Assembly: GCA_003586115.2 (NCBI GenBank)
Contig: QVOM02000074.1
Span: 3,700,147-3,764,146 of the forward strand
Origin: Salvator merianae
Lineage: Eukaryota; Chordata; Lepidosauria; Squamata; Teiidae
Direction: 5' to 3'
DNA: 64,000 nucleotides
Below, piece by piece: positions 36,697 to 50,065 of the stretch (positions are counted from its first letter, which is position 1; every line of letters starts with the position of its first letter). The notes under the pieces are model-generated. The model was not told the DNA's origin. It made no database searches and was given only the letters and a program-made list of their open reading frames with translations. Made by a program: the position numbers and the translations under genes.

Positions 36697-37194
36697 GGGC
36701 CTTTCTGCACTTACCTAATTTATTCCGCAATAGTAGATCAGGAACTGAGTGGTCCATCACAAGGCTGAGAAAGATCTCTCTTGGCTGCAACACCATCTGC
36801 ACAGCATATTCCAGCCCAGCCCCCATGTTGGCCCCGAAGCTCATTGGAATTTCAGAGCCGGCCTCCTTGACATCCAGTGACCAGGAATGAAAGTTCCTGG
36901 TCTTGGAGATCCTGGGGAAATCATTTTGGTGGCACAATAAGGTGTGTTGCCAAAATGGCTCCCCCTGTATACCAGAACAGAATCATGCACAGTTTGCACA
37001 CTTCCATGTTCTGCATTAGGCTCTGCTAGTATGCTGGTGGACCTGATAAAACATGCACACTGGTGATCCAGATCAGGAGCCTCCTGATAAGGATTACACT
37101 CCACCCTGTACTCTCCCATATTCCACACTAACATGTAGAAGAGAGGCCCTTAGTGCACTTGCTGGTGTGGAACAAAGCAAATGGAGAAGGGCCC
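36697..37194. mobile_element. Harbinger-like MITE
   Basis: Left end GGGCCTTTCTGCACTTACC; right end on the other strand GGGCCCTTCTCCATTTGC. TTG and TTA flank the ends, a possible 3-bp duplication with one change. A second possible right end (ggccc then tta) sits at 37145-37152. Part of the interior (36890-36990) resembles 45505-45640, so the family has another fragment there. Confidence 0.6.
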
Positions 37195-38234
37195 TTAGAC
37201 TGAAATAAAGATCAACTTGGCCTGCAGTATGGTCAGCATTTATCTGCAAGGAAGCGGCATTGAACTCTAATTTTGAAATATGCAGAAAAGTGCAGACACT
37301 TCATAAAGAAAGATGGTTTTCAGACATGCTTACATACCTTTCTTATCACCTAGGAGGAAGGTAATGAACTGCCCTGTGCACACCTGCTCCTCTATAGGCT
37401 TTTCAATCTTCTCCAGACCCAGAGGAGTGGGATCAGATGTTACCAAAACATGTGATGATGCACAGTGCCATGTACAGCACTGAATGAAAACATTATCGCA
37501 TAGCATGGCAACATGTACTCCGATCTCCTAAGGCCTAAACAAGGCTGAAAAACTAAGGAAGAGAAAGTGTGCACAGATAAGTTCATTACCTTGCTTCTAG
37601 GACTCCAGGAAAGGTATGTTGGCATACTCAAATGCCAACTTCCTTGTGGTTTGTGCAAGTCTGTTCTAAATTTTGGGAACATAATTTTGCACATCCTTAT
37701 TTCTGAGTAGACGAGTCTAAGCTTGCACTGTCGTTATTTGTAGTATCTTAAAACATTCAGTAAATTTGTAGCTCACTAGAGTTATTCTTGAAAAAAGGTA
37801 CATACTAAAAAAAGACATTTTAAAATATAGCAAGACCATCTTCTGAATTAAACAGGCATTGCCTGACCTTCCTTCCACTCTTGGATGCTATCCAGTTCTT
37901 AGAGGTTTTGAGCCACTATGAGTAAATAAGGTACAGTTCTTCGTTTAACTGTCAACTGTCAACTTGTGGCTTCGATGAAAAGTCCTCATACAGCTGATAC
38001 AAAGATAATTTTTGCTATAGCTGTAGTTTTATAGAAGCATGGAATCCAATGCATTCTCTTGGATCGTATACAACATATTCCATGTATAGACAAAGAGGAC
38101 TGTGGCCATCCAAGTATTGCTCAGCAATAATTCTCATTCATTGTCACTGACTGGAACTCATGAGTGTAATAGTCCAGGAACCACTGTAGGATATTACTTT
38201 AGAAGCCTTGGTGTAGGAGCTTGCATTTAAAGTA

Positions 38235-38492
38235 CCAAAAATGTTCTGTGCAACTCCATAATCATGCATGGTATGGATAAGGTGGATAGAGAGAAATTCT
38301 TTTCTCTATCACACAACACTAGGACCAGGGGGCACTCTATGAAGCTGATGGGTAGGAGAGTTAGGACCAACAAGGGAAAGTATTTTTTCACCCAGAGGGT
38401 CATTGGTGGGCCACTGTGTGAAACAGAATGCTGGACTAGTTGGGCTGTGGCCTGATCCAGCAAGGCTCCTCTGATGTTCTTATGTTCTTATG
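38235..38492 (+). pseudogene. CR1 3' end fragment
   Basis: + strand translation gives GMDKVDREKFFSLSHNTRTR, then GHSMKLMGRRVRTNKGKYFFTQRVIGG, the CR1 ORF2 C-terminus, followed by the typical end tgttcttatgttcttatg. 5' truncated at about 38235. Confidence 0.88.
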
Positions 38493-39319
38493 TCTTGGAT
38501 CTTGAATGGAAGACACCTGCTTAAGCCATGTTTCACCTTTGTTGTTGTTATTGCTTTTTCTCCTTATTTTCCTTATTCACCAGCATTGTGAATGCTCAGA
38601 CTGATTTTTCATAATGCTTCCTATCCACCTTGTTCTTACAACTGTTATTGTAACCAACATGTCATGGCCATCACTAATTTTGCTTATGATTCAGTCCTAA
38701 ATTGGCTAAGAAGTAGTTAGTTATTTATGAGTAATGTAGGTTAGTGTAAAACCTTATCTTAAGCTCTCTGAGACAAATGTGATTCTGATTGATCCCCAAG
38801 TTAAAATAGATTAAAATTACATATTTCCGTTTGGGAGAAATACAACTAGATACAGCAGAAATAATACAATGGAGTCAGCATGAATTCCACAAGTGTTCCT
38901 GGCTGCACTTTGAAGAAGCCAGTAGTTCCTGTGTAATTGATTTCCAACTCCTTCTGTTCATTATTTTAAAACCACACTTTATACCAATAGAGACTAAGAA
39001 GCAGCTAGAGGTTGCTGACAAACCACAGAAGTGATTAGGATGAGGTATTCATCAAACTAGAGAGTAGGAATGTCCACTCCATTCCAAACACAGTGTGACT
39101 GTAGTTTATCCGAAAGGTAGCTGATTTTTAAAGGAATCATCCCTTTTTCTCATTTAGAGATCTAACTCACTAACAGGAATTACATAATAATTAACATCAC
39201 AGAAGGGAGCTGCACTGAAGTTACAAATATCCATACTTCTCTAATAACATGTAATAATGTTATTAGTGTTATAATATTTCATTATTATAACATGAATACA
39301 GTAATATTAATATTTCATA

Positions 39320-41465
39320 GTGTTGTGCATTCTGCATAGATTATTGTATAATACAGAGGTGATCTCTGGTGTGATACTGGAGAACCCAAGGGCAGTAGTC
39401 TTGGGAAACTTTAACTTTCACATTGAGACTGCTACCTTGGGACCAGCTTGGGATTTCATGGCCACCATGGTGGCCATGGGACTGTCCGAACTGGCTATGG
39501 GATCAGTACATGGCATAGGTCATACCTTTGATCCAGCTTGTGGTTAGCCTGGATGTTGGAGACTTAAGATTACCCTACTGCAATGGTTGGCCCACCATCT
39601 GGTGAAGGTTAGTATCAAAATAGCACTCCTTCCCCACAAAAAGTTCCTATAAGGGTCTACTCCTGGAGATTTAGGGAATCTGATGGGTTTCTAAATGATT
39701 TCGGGGAATTTTCAGAAACCAAAGTCAGTGGTCCTGTTGAGATCCTCATAGATTTATGGAGCAATGGGATACAACAGGCCATTGATACAATTGCTGTTGA
39801 GTGTCTTCTCTGGCACAGCAAGACCCAAGCTCCCCTTGGATTTCTGAGGAGCTTTGGGTGATAAAACAGACCAGGAAACAACAAGTGGTGTGTATGTCTC
39901 ATGAAGAAAATTGAATATGCATGAGAGCACCCAGTTGTGCCTACTGTATGGCAGTCTTATTTTACAACCTCCACTGCATCTTAAAATAACCATCCAGAAA
40001 ACTTTTTAGAATGGTGAAGGGCTTGTTGTTATATGCCCCAGAAAATCTGCTATTGAAGCCCTCTGAAGCCTGAAACAATAAATTTGCAAGACAGAGTATA
40101 TAATCACTAACCTTCATAATAACCTAAAATGCTGGTATTGATACAGTACCTAGTAAGGTGTCCAGGGCAATATCTGGTACAGTTTTATGGAATTGCTTTT
40201 TTTCAGTTTGTTTAGTCACAGGCAGCTATCTACCTACCAGATAGGTTCTTTACTCTTGCCCATTAGAGTGAGCGATTTGGGGATGACTGGGTGGGTCAAG
40301 GGTACGGTGGATGCATCCTTGCAGGGTGGAGTAGTGTCCTAACTCTGTTGATCCTGCTTGCTATTTGGTGGCTTTTGATACCATTGACTATAGTATCTTT
40401 CTAGATTGCCTCTGTGGGTTGAAGTAGGAAGAACTGTATTGTGGTATTTCAGCTCATACCTATACGGATGATCTCAGAAGGGTGATTGTGGTTTTGTGCC
40501 TTGGCAGTTACACTGTGGAGTGCCACATGGTGCTATTTTGCCAACAATGCATTTTAATGTCTTGGTGGCTGCAGATGAGATGTTATCAATATGCTGATAA
40601 CAATCAGCTCTGTTTCTCTTTAACTCTGAATCAGGAAAGTTTGATAATGTCTCTAAGTGGTGCCTGGATGCAGTGATGGGTTAGATAAGGGCCAATAAAC
40701 TGAGACTGAATCCTAACAAAATGAGACTGTGTTGGTAGAAAGTTGAGTTGCACTCCCTCAAAAAGGAGTTGTTCTGGAGCTGTCACTGTACACTGGAGGC
40801 TCAAGTGACTTCTGTGGCTAGGAGTGCCTATTACCAGTTTTAACTGGTATACAAACTATGTCTCTATTTGGATAGGGATAGTCTGACCACAGTAGTCCCT
40901 ACCCTGGTCACTTCATGTTGAATTACTGTAATGCACTCTGTGTGAAGCTACTATTCTGCTTGGTCTGAAAGTTGCAACTGATATAAGATACAGTGGGGTC
41001 CTGATTTGGGCACACATTACTTCTGGGCTTAAACAGCTGTTCTTGTTGTCAATTCAAGGTTCTGTGATTAGCATATAAGGACCTGAACAACTTGGGATCA
41101 GGTTATTTGTTAGGTTGCCTTGCCTGTTACAGAATAATAAGATTGTTGTTTTTGTCTGGGGAGGTCCTGCAGTGAATTACTGAATGTCATCTTGTGGTGT
41201 TCACCAGAGCCTTCTCTGTGGTAGCGTCTCACTCTGGAATGTTCTTCTCTCACTATCACATCTTCGAGATTCCTGCTGAAACTTGGTTACTCAGGTATTC
41301 CCAGTGTGAATGTAACTTTCCCCCTACCCATCCAGTTTTAATTGTTTTTAATATTTGGCTGCTTTTACCTGTGTTTAAGCTTGTTTTTACATTTATATTG
41401 TAAACCACACTAGCATTTTTAGATGGTGAAGCAGCCTATAAATGTTTAAATAACTAAATAAATAC
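39320..41465 (+). pseudogene. L2-clade LINE, + strand, long but decayed
   Basis: Endonuclease text at 39395-39540 (AVVLGNFNFHIE, GHTFDPACG) corresponds to the L2 VLLGDFNFH block. RT pieces follow: FDTIDY near 40375, LGSYTVECHMVLF near 40500, and CYQYADNNQLCFS near 40574 (YADD changed to YADN). C-terminal and 3' sequence ends near 41465 with tgtaaaccac and an aaataaata tail. Many stops. Confidence 0.8.
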
Positions 41466-41885
41466 CTGATGGCTAGCTGGTAATATAAGATTATTACTTG
41501 GTTTTGTGAAACTTGATTTAAGATCTGTGGAGAATTTATCATAGAATGTCACTGTACAAACAATTGAAGGATAGGTTTAAAACCTTATAACAGAATGAAT
41601 ATAAAGATAAGTATTGATCTCTTTCTTGGCTCAGGATGTTGTTGTTGTATTTTTGGCATATATTTTGCCCTTACAATGATTACCTCATATTGGAGCTACA
41701 GTTCATTCACCACCATCTGGATGCCTCATGGCTCAGCACTCATAGGTTAGGCAAGTGAACTAAGAAGTGAAGAACTCTGCTAAGGCTTGCTGATAAAATG
41801 TTCTTTTTCATATCTCAGCTTGCAAGGAAGCTAATATGATTGGTTTCTCCAGGCCACATTCAGTGCAAAATGTAGCAAAAAATTA

Positions 41886-42340
41886 GGCCATCCAGACAGA
41901 AGGAGTATGGCACCATTATGGTGGGACTGCCACATGTTTCTATGGCAACCCCACAACAGCTTCGCTATGTCCCTCCTAAAACATGTGATACCCTATTTTG
42001 GGGGTTTCTGAAATAGTGCTGTCACATACCTTGTAGAGGAGCTGCTGTCATTGTTCTGGCCACCGCACATGTGTGTAGGTTGAAAAAGATGGCCATGTAC
42101 GTGTGTGGTGATGGCGTTGCACGCATTCAGGTATTTTGATAACCAGATGTGCATGTCCACCGTGTATAGGTGGGGGCAACAAAGACAGACGTGCATGCGT
42201 GGTGGTCATGATTGCACACTTCCAGGTATTTCACGTCGGCAAAATATCTGGATGTATGTGTACCATTCAATCATTCCAGAGGGGCTTTCTCTGGAATATC
42301 ACCTGTTGGTACTTTATTTGGCCGGCATCTGGAGCCGGCC
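41886..42340 (-). mobile_element. Harbinger-like MITE, family C copy 2
   Basis: Ends GGCCATCCAGACAG and, inverted, GGCCGGCTCCAGATG with exact TTA duplications on both sides (41883-41885 and 42341-42343). TTA is the preferred Harbinger target. It is collinear in reverse orientation with 8986-9425. Overlapping ORFs are element sequence, not genes. Confidence 0.83.
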
Positions 42341-43059
42341 TTAGTTACTAACTGGAGGTTTAATCTGTGTAATTACCATTTTTTTACAATTTAATTCTGC
42401 TTTTTCTAGCATTTTTCCTCATTGGAAATGGTTGCATGAAACATTATAACACACTTAATGTGTATATGCAATAGTGTAACGTACACCATATATTATAACA
42501 TACATTATACATAAGATGCTTCAATAATTTTGTGGCAAATATAATGTGTGTATACATAATTATTCTGCATTTGCAGCTGAATTAACAGTATAAGAAAGAT
42601 AGCAAGATGTCCATATTCTTCACAGATGCATAGTATGGTAATTTAATAAGAAGACTGCTATCAGAGGATCCTTTCTTGTGGCAGTAATACTGTACTTATC
42701 CAGTAATTTTAAAAGCTAAAGAAGGCCTTCAGAAGGAAATCCCCCTGCAAAAGAATTAATGTTGAAATGTTTGAAGTGAAAAAAGTGATCTCAAACAAAC
42801 TTCTTTGGCATATATACAGTGAGAGTTTCGCAGGTGCCTCTTTCCAGTCATTTTCCTTGCAAGAAGAATACAAGTTCAGCCAAGAATTATTGCAACTAGT
42901 TGTGTGATTATGTGTATACTCCTAGATGTTTTTAGATTCTAGCCCCAGCAACCATCATGGTAAAATGTAAGCTTCAATCCGGTGGGGAGTTGGTGAAGGG
43001 ATGGGGGTAGCAGGGTTGGTGGTGGCAGTGGCGGGGTTACTCCTGCACCGCTCTGAAGC

Positions 43060-44150
43060 TTGCCTTTTATTTTTTTATTTTATTTTATTTATTAGTCTTA
43101 TATCCCGCCCATCCCGAATTTGGCTCTGGGCGGCTGCCAACAAGTACAAATTACATTAAAACATCGATAAATAAACAAGAAATCATCAAACAATGGGATA
43201 ATAAAATATTAAAACATCAAAACATCAAGACCCCCAGTTACCCCTCCAATAAAAACAACTGTAAACATTACATATAAATTAAATAACAGGGTCCAGAAAC
43301 TACATGATGTTCTTTAACAGGACTGTCACTGGGGCCGAATAGAAATCGGCCGTACAGTCCAGCCACCCTCATAGTCAGGCTGGTGGCACTCACCAAAGGC
43401 CTGGCGGAACAGCTCTGCCTTGCAAGCTCTCCGAAAACTAGACAATTCACAAATTGACCGGGAGCTTGCTGGCAGAGCGTTCCACCCGACAGGGGCGACG
43501 CATGAGAAGACCCTATGCCTCATGACCGAGAGGCGAGCCTCTCTCACGCCAGGGACCACCAATCTATTATGGTCCATCGAGGATCTCAATACTCTCCCAG
43601 GTGTATAAATGGCAAGACGGTCCCGGAGATATGAGGGCCCCAAGCCGCGTAGGGCCTTAAAGGTCATAACCAAAACTTTGAACCGGATCCGGAACTCGAT
43701 CGGCAGCCAATGCAGCTCCCGCAGAATGGGAGTAATATGGGCCCCACGAGGGGAGCCCGTAAGAAGGCGGGACGCTGCATTTTGCACCAATTTCATCTTC
43801 CGGATCAGGCTCAAAGGCAGGCCAGCGTAGAGAGAGTTACAGTAGTCTAGCCTGGAGGTGACCGTCACATGGATCTCAGTGGCAAGGTCAGGGCGGGAGA
43901 GATAGGGAGCCAGCTGCTGAGCTTGCCTCAGATGAAAAAAGTCCGTTTTAGCTGAGTGAGCGACCTGTGGCCCCATAGAAAGGTTGGGGTTCAAGCGAAC
44001 ACCCAGACTTTTGACGACGGTGAGAGTGTTCAGAGGACTCTGTCCAAAAGACAGCAGCCGGAATCCATTAGGCTCCGACCCCCAACCCAGCCAAAGGACC
44101 TCCGTCTTCGCTGGATTCAGTTTTACCAAGCAACGGGGATCCATGAAGGT
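43060..44150 (-). mobile_element. L2-clade LINE, 5'-truncated, best-preserved copy
   Basis: A 272-codon open frame (43326-44144, - strand) covers the ORF C-terminus: LNPAKTEVLWLG, SRLDYCNSLYAGLPLS, KMKLVQNAASRLLTG, HITPILRELHWLPIEFRI, then FKALRGLGPSYL. This is the standard L2 end, with no stop until TGGTCTG-like 3' sequence. The 3' UTR (43060-43325) has tatatcccgcccatcccg and a tttattttattttattt tail. The open frame starts inside the element, so it is a truncated but young copy with no functional RT core. Confidence 0.9.
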
Positions 44151-44365
44151 TCGGTGTAGTATGGCAGTGGCAGCAGGGGTGTTGGAGGTTGCAGGATTAG
44201 GGTTGGAGTGTCAGTGCCAGTGGATTTGGGGTGGCAGGTTAAGGCCTTTCCCTGCTCGCTGTCGTCCATGCTGCTGCTGAGCTGGATGGCAGCCCTTTGC
44301 CTGGGTCCATTTCTGCCTGAAACAGACTCAGTGCTGGGATTATCTGATTGCGGGATAGTTCCATT

Positions 44366-44899
44366 TGTGGATGCCTAGCTAAAAGCTTAGCATAAGAGAC
44401 GCCATCTTAAAAGAGCAATAAGGCTAGGTAGTCAAAGGAAATAGTAAGAACAAAAATCATAACAGGCTGTGACTTAGTGCTTTTTGCTAATTAGCTTGTG
44501 TACTCTTTTGCCTTCTGTAAATTGGCTTGTGCTAGGATGCAGGTGCACATAGAAGAGATAAGACAAGTGATTTATAGATTTGCCGTTATCTAGAAGCTTG
44601 TTAGCAAATTCCTTAACACTAGCTATAGAAATTGAAGTGTATTAGGTAATGGGAAATACAGCAGCCAATAATCTTAGGAATAATCAAATTAAGTGGGAAG
44701 GTACATGAGAAGAAGGGCTTAAGTTACAAACATTATTAAAAGTATGGAAAATCTGTATTCGGGGCTCCCATTCTTGTTTGCATATGGGTAGCCATGCCGT
44801 TCTCAATATATATATTAATAAAGCATTGTAAAGAAGACCGATTCCCTTGTTGTGGTAGTTGGGACAGCCGCGCCAAGCAAGAGCCTTTTGGCTACAACA
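44366..44899 (+). mobile_element. solo LTR of an endogenous retrovirus
   Basis: The 534-bp segment starts TGTGG and ends ACAACA, with an exact 4-bp repeat CATT on both sides (44362-44365 and 44900-44903). A polyadenylation signal AATAAA is at 44817-44822, followed by a U5-like stretch. Four-base duplications are usual for gamma-retrovirus-like (ERV1) elements; class is inferred. No internal viral genes are present, as expected after LTR-LTR recombination. Orientation follows the poly(A) signal. Confidence 0.75.
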
Positions 44900-45504
44900 C
44901 ATTCGAGACAGGAAAGTCCTCAGAAAAACCAGAAGCATAAAATTGGCATCTGGTCTATGAGGATTGAAGATTCTCTTCATTCTTCATAAATGTAAGGTGT
45001 AACCAGTGCTTAAATGACCCTTTAATGCCATACCATCTTCTCAACATTAATGGGACTGAATCCTTGTTTTTATTTTATGAATGTGACTGTTTTTGATGAT
45101 GGGCCTATAAACAGAAGAGATTCAGATTTGTATCTTCACTCACATGTTCTTTTCCTCCAAGAAATACTAAAATAGCTGTAATGGGTAGTCCAGTGAAACT
45201 ATTGGCAAGGAGAACTAGAAACTAGCTCAGATAGAAGAGTACACCTTATAAAGTTTAAGAAATGTTAGGTAAAGTGGATGACTCTGCTAATTAGAGAAAA
45301 GCAATGATAGCTATCATCTAATCTAAGATCCTGTTTTCCACAGGGACCAAGTACATATTTCTGCTTAAGACAGTGTGCAGAATATGAAAGCAATAGTCTT
45401 TTCAAAATACAGTACCAATTCACAACAACTGCTATACTGCTGCACTTGGAGACTTGCATGACCTTTGAAGCCCAATGCAAGAGTTCTAACAGACAGGAAC
45501 TAAA

Positions 45505-45650
45505 GTTCCTGACCTCAGAATTCTAGGGAGATGCATTTCAGCAGCAAAATTTGGTGTGCCACTCAAATGCTTCCCCCCGTTAAACTGGAACAGAGAGGTG
45601 TGTGCCTTTCCACATGCCTCCTTGGGCCAGTTTAGCTTCCCTTGGAATGC
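45505..45650. repeat. fragment related to the MITE at 36697
   Basis: Ordered similarity to 36885-36990: taaagttcctgacctc / gaaagttcctggtctt, a ggcacaataagg / gtgtgccactc region and a cttccccccgtt / gctccccctgta region. Diverged; ends uncertain. Confidence 0.45.
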
Positions 45651-47689
45651 TGGTAGATTTGAAAATACAGATCTGCCAGTATCCCAGTGTAGGCAGCCAT
45701 TTTGGTCATCTTAGATTGGGCCACGTTGCATCCAATGTGTGTGCAGCATGCTAGCAGGGGGCAGGGTCTCTCTAGGCCACACTGACTGCAAAAGAGAGAG
45801 AGCTCAAAGAGGAATAAGCTACATACTATGCCAGACGTCTGGTAAGCATGGAAAAGGCCTAGGCTTCTCTCTCCGTTAATTTTTCTGCTTGCCTCTTTTT
45901 GGGTCAGAGTTTCAGGCATTATAATTGTAGGGCTGTCTAATGAAGAACTGTTCTTTCTGTCTGTCCTGAAATCTAATGCCAATTCAACCTTACATTCTAC
46001 TTTTAGAAGAGAGTGAAAGAGAAAACAAGGAAAGATGCTTTCTTTATACCGTATCAATGCCAATTTTTATAAATTCATGACACATGTTACACCTTAATTA
46101 TTGCATTTCCGCCATCCTCCCTTGATATTTCATCTCAAAACAATTTTGGGCACATTTTTCCTGCACCTTTTCTAAATCTACACTACTCTTAAGTACTCTG
46201 GTATTACAGCTTCCATCATTCCATGTCCCTGAACGCAAGTTAGGGATAATTTCAAAGAGAACAATCCATGTTATTTGGAGACTAAGTGCCTCCTGGGTAA
46301 CAGGGTTTTATAGAGCCTGGCTCTTCTGAGTCAATCACCTCTGTCAGATTGCTGAGATTCGAGTGTATTGCCTTTTTGCCTCTCTGTAGATAGTAAGCTG
46401 GTGGTTCCAGCTTATTATTATGTATATAGCTGAGCATAAGCTCCTTTATTCTTGAATATCCAGTCCAGTCTTTGTATGGGTGACTGAAAAGCTCCACTTG
46501 TATGTACATTCTGAGATGCTTCACTTAAAAAGGAAGAGTATCTTCTTCATTTGCTGTGTAAAAGCCACCATGTTTATCTGGTTAGTGTGTTTGTGCATCA
46601 TCAAAAGGATTATTGAGGTTTATCTTGTTTTGTGTACTATTTAATAATGTAGACTTCTTTCTGTATAACCACTATGGCCCTTTTTATTCTTCACTGTAAT
46701 TTTATACCATCTCTCAAACCTTAATAGTAAAGACCTTAATAGTCAAGATGTAGCTGAGAAGAGAGATTCCACATCCATTCTAATTTTATCCCTGTGGTCC
46801 ACATTGGCACTGTATCTCTTGCAAGGCAATTTTTAGCTTTAGTGGTGTGCGGGTGTGCGTATATGTTCTTTTCCCCCCCTGCAACTTGGTTAATTTCCTG
46901 GTTGAGTTCCATTTCTAAAAATAGCGTCTCACATTTTACGCAGGAATGTTTGCCCATGCAAAGTAAATACCATTTTGTAAGTCTCTTCTTAAGGGATAAT
47001 ATTGACTTCTGAAATGTATTTAGTCTGTTTTGCCTATGAGAAGTAATTATGGAAAATTAAGTACAGCTTGTGCAATGCTTTAGACTCTTCTTTTCAATGA
47101 GAGGATCTATTTAATTACTGTATTGCATTTAGATTTCTCAAGTAAAGCAGACATATTTTATAAAAACTTATTTTCAACTCCTTTAAATAAATGGAAAGTA
47201 GGTTAGATTGAGATAGGTAATGCCACATAATACTCAAGACAGTTTACAGTAATTATATATAAAATTGACATTTTCTAAAATAATGAAAATGGAATTAAGG
47301 CATGTTTTAAAATATGCACTTATCCTAGTTTGCAGTACTGTAACAAAATAAATGTTTAATAACATGTATAATTGATAAAAATATAAGTACACAAAAATGT
47401 GTGTAAGAATAAATACTTGAAAAATATTTTTTTTAAAAGGCAAACATTTTTGTAACTTGCAAATTGTTATAGAAACAGTTTTTTTAAATTTTAAAAAAAA
47501 TACATTTAAAAAATAAATGTATGGAAAACAAAAATTGACAGAATTGTCTATACTTAGCTGTCAGAACCCTGTTTCAAATCAGAAGTATGTTCAGTGATTA
47601 GAATATACTAAACGCTGAGTAATCACTCAAAACATAGCCAAATGTTAGGACTTTACTTAAAAATAGCTAATTAAACGAAAGTCAGAAAA

Positions 47690-47850
47690 ATATGCATTTT
47701 TAACCTTATCTTGAAATGCCAGAGGCGCAAACCTGTTGCAACAAATGTAGCAGAGTCTTCTGACATCTTACAGGTGAATAGATTTATTATGATGTAAATT
47801 TTAATGAGCGAGAGAACGCAGTTAGTCTGACAAGATCTAATGTCCTGACC
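47690..47850. repeat. interspersed repeat fragment (shared module)
   Basis: It contains agtcttctgacatcttacag, then atttattatgatgtaaa and gttagtctgac. The order tgttagtctg / gcaccttaaagactaac / tttattatgg marks a widespread sauropsid repeat that I recognise by pattern but cannot name securely. Similar pieces are at 61830-61890 and 62530-62690. Confidence 0.4.
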
Positions 47851-48583
47851 ATATACCATAAAGCAGAGATGAAGAATATCAGTAGTTCACTTTAAAAATT
47901 GAGGACATCAATAACTCAATTTTTAGAGGAAAGAATGAAAAGTGAAAACCAAAGTATTTGAAATACTAGTGCTTATTTTATTTGATTTCCTTTTGATTAG
48001 TCACTATGACCATATTACTTGCAAATTACAATTGTCAGATCCAGGAGTATTACAAAACTGATAAAACAGATCCACATAAGTTAAAATAACAGGATTAAAT
48101 TAAAAACTTTATAAAATACCAAAGCATATTATTTCTCTTTTCTCTTGTTATGATGTGGTGGTGCAATTGACTCTAACATAGGCCAACCAACATGTGACAA
48201 CTACAGCTTTTCTTAAGCTTCTGGACAGTTATTTGAAGGGAAAAAAAAAACCTCCCTTCAAAGTTACAAAGTTTTCTTATTGCTGGTTAACTCTTGTTCA
48301 CCAAATATTTTATTCATTTTTCAGTTCTTGGGCCTGTTCGCATTTAGTGAGTGGTATGTTTCAGGACACATGCTAGAACGCAGGATCCACACTTGCGAAC
48401 AGCCCCAGCTGACCCGAAATCTACCAAAGCCCACCTGATGCTTACCTGAATCCAACCAGCTGTGGTCAACTAATTTGTAGTCTCCAACCCGACCTGCACG
48501 ATCAGATGAGGATCAGGGAAGGTGCGTTCGCACCATTTCCGGGTTCAAAATGGCGGGGCGGGGCTGGCGGGGCCGCGCAGGCG

Positions 48584-48794
48584 CACTGGCGTAGCGAGGG
48601 TGGGGCGGAGCGCCCCGGGTGGAGCGTTGTCCGGGGCGGGCGGCGAGCTCACCGCCCCGGGCGGCCCCCCCGTTGGCGGCCCGCCGGGCGGCGGCCGCGC
48701 TCGTCGGCTTGTCGCCCTGGCCTGCGCGCCGGCGGACGTGCTCGTCGCTTCGTCGCCCGGCCTGCCAGCATGCGTGTGGGCGGAGCCAGCGAGC
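48584..48794 (+). mobile_element. GC-rich hAT-type element, left part only
   Basis: It starts CACTGGCGTAGCGAGG, the same terminus as the right end of 21035-21769, followed by shared interior (ggagcgccccgggtgg, gcgtgtgggcggagccagcg). It runs into the assembly gap, so the right end is unseen. Nested inside the family B copy. All ORFs here are compositional. Confidence 0.8.
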
Positions 48795-48892
48795 NNNNNN
48801 NNNNNNNNNNNNNNNNNNNNNNNNNNNNNNNNNNNNNNNNNNNNNNNNNNNNNNNNNNNNNNNNNNNNNNNNNNNNNNNNNNNNNNNNNNNN
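48795..48892. other. assembly gap (98 N)
   Basis: Run of N directly after very GC-rich hAT sequence, whose subterminal inverted repeats probably blocked assembly. Confidence 1.
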
Positions 48893-50065
48893 GTTCGAAC
48901 ACAGACCCTCTGGGTTCAAACACGGCTACTGAACTAGTACAGTCCCATTCTCACTGCGTCCAGTGCTGGTCGGCTTGCAGAGTGTTCCAGCGCTGACAGG
49001 TGCGAAGACCTCTCTCCGTACCCGAACCCTACCAGCCCGAACCCTGCTAGTTATACTGTTATACCGTTGTAAGTGCGAATAGGCCCATTGTGTCTGCAGA
49101 AAACAGGTTTTGAGAATTTGGCAAGATGGTGAAGACATTATTGATCATATTATGTGCAAAATAAGTAAGGATTTAAAATCTGCTATGATTTCTTATGTAA
49201 GTTTTCATCTATAGATAACAAAAGAATACGACAGACATTGTGTGATAGAAATAGGCATTGTCAGTCTTCCAGACATGGAGATCATTACCTATTCTGCTTG
49301 TGCACTTAAGAGATATTTGAAAAATGAAAGGGACCTTTCAAACTTATTTTTATTAAAAACATGTGAAGATTTCTCCCTACCAGAGTTGTACATTACTAAA
49401 TAATCAGCATATTGATCATGATATTGAACCTTACAGTTAAATAATTCAAGTGATAATTACAAGTGCAATAGCAAGGATGCAAGAATTTAGAAATGTGTCT
49501 TGATGTCCTGGAACTGTTTCTGGGAAATGTTAGATTTTGCTGGTGTTTGTTGTTAACATCAGGGATACTGAAGCAGCCAAGTATAAGCAGTGTTAAAGTT
49601 TACTAAAAAGTTTATTACCTTTATGAAAATGTATGTGTCTTAGAAAGGTTTGGGTACTGTCACAATATGTTATGCAAATCTGTAAATATTTGCATAACAA
49701 TCTCTTTTTTAAAAAAAAAACACAACTTTAAGGTAAGTTAAAGTGCTTACAAAGCCAAAATAGTATGTCAACAGCAGAGCAGTTACATTTGGTTTCTTTT
49801 GTTTTGCTTTTTGCCATTGTAATGGCTAGAAAGACTTTACAGTAGTGATATCTTCCTATCTACATGCTGCTGTGCCATCAGTCTCAATCTTCTTTTATGC
49901 CTAATATGTAATCATTTTAAAATGTGCTTCTTAAACATCTTGTTACCGCAAAATATGATTAGGTCTTCACTTGTCCCAAAGCACTGGAAATTGTATTCAC
50001 TTCTGTGCCATATGTGAAGCATACAAGTTAACAAGGTGGTAAATCACACATAAACTTTCTTTAAG

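Larger units (their letters stand above)
48330..49086 (+). mobile_element. Harbinger-like MITE, family B copy 2 (with nested element and gap)
   Basis: Left end GGGCCTGTTCGCATTTAG; inverted right end GGGCCTATTCGCACTTAC, matching copy 1 (4376-5078). Flanks CTT and ATT are a possible degraded 3-bp duplication. Shared interior includes gacccgaaat and tttgtagtctcc. At 48584 another element is inserted, and a 98-N gap follows. Confidence 0.82.

Noticed and set aside
48506..48996. several overlapping ORFs of about 125-143 codons on both strands
   Set aside because: They lie in GC-rich element sequence and cross the 98-N gap; overlapping frames on both strands reflect composition, not coding.
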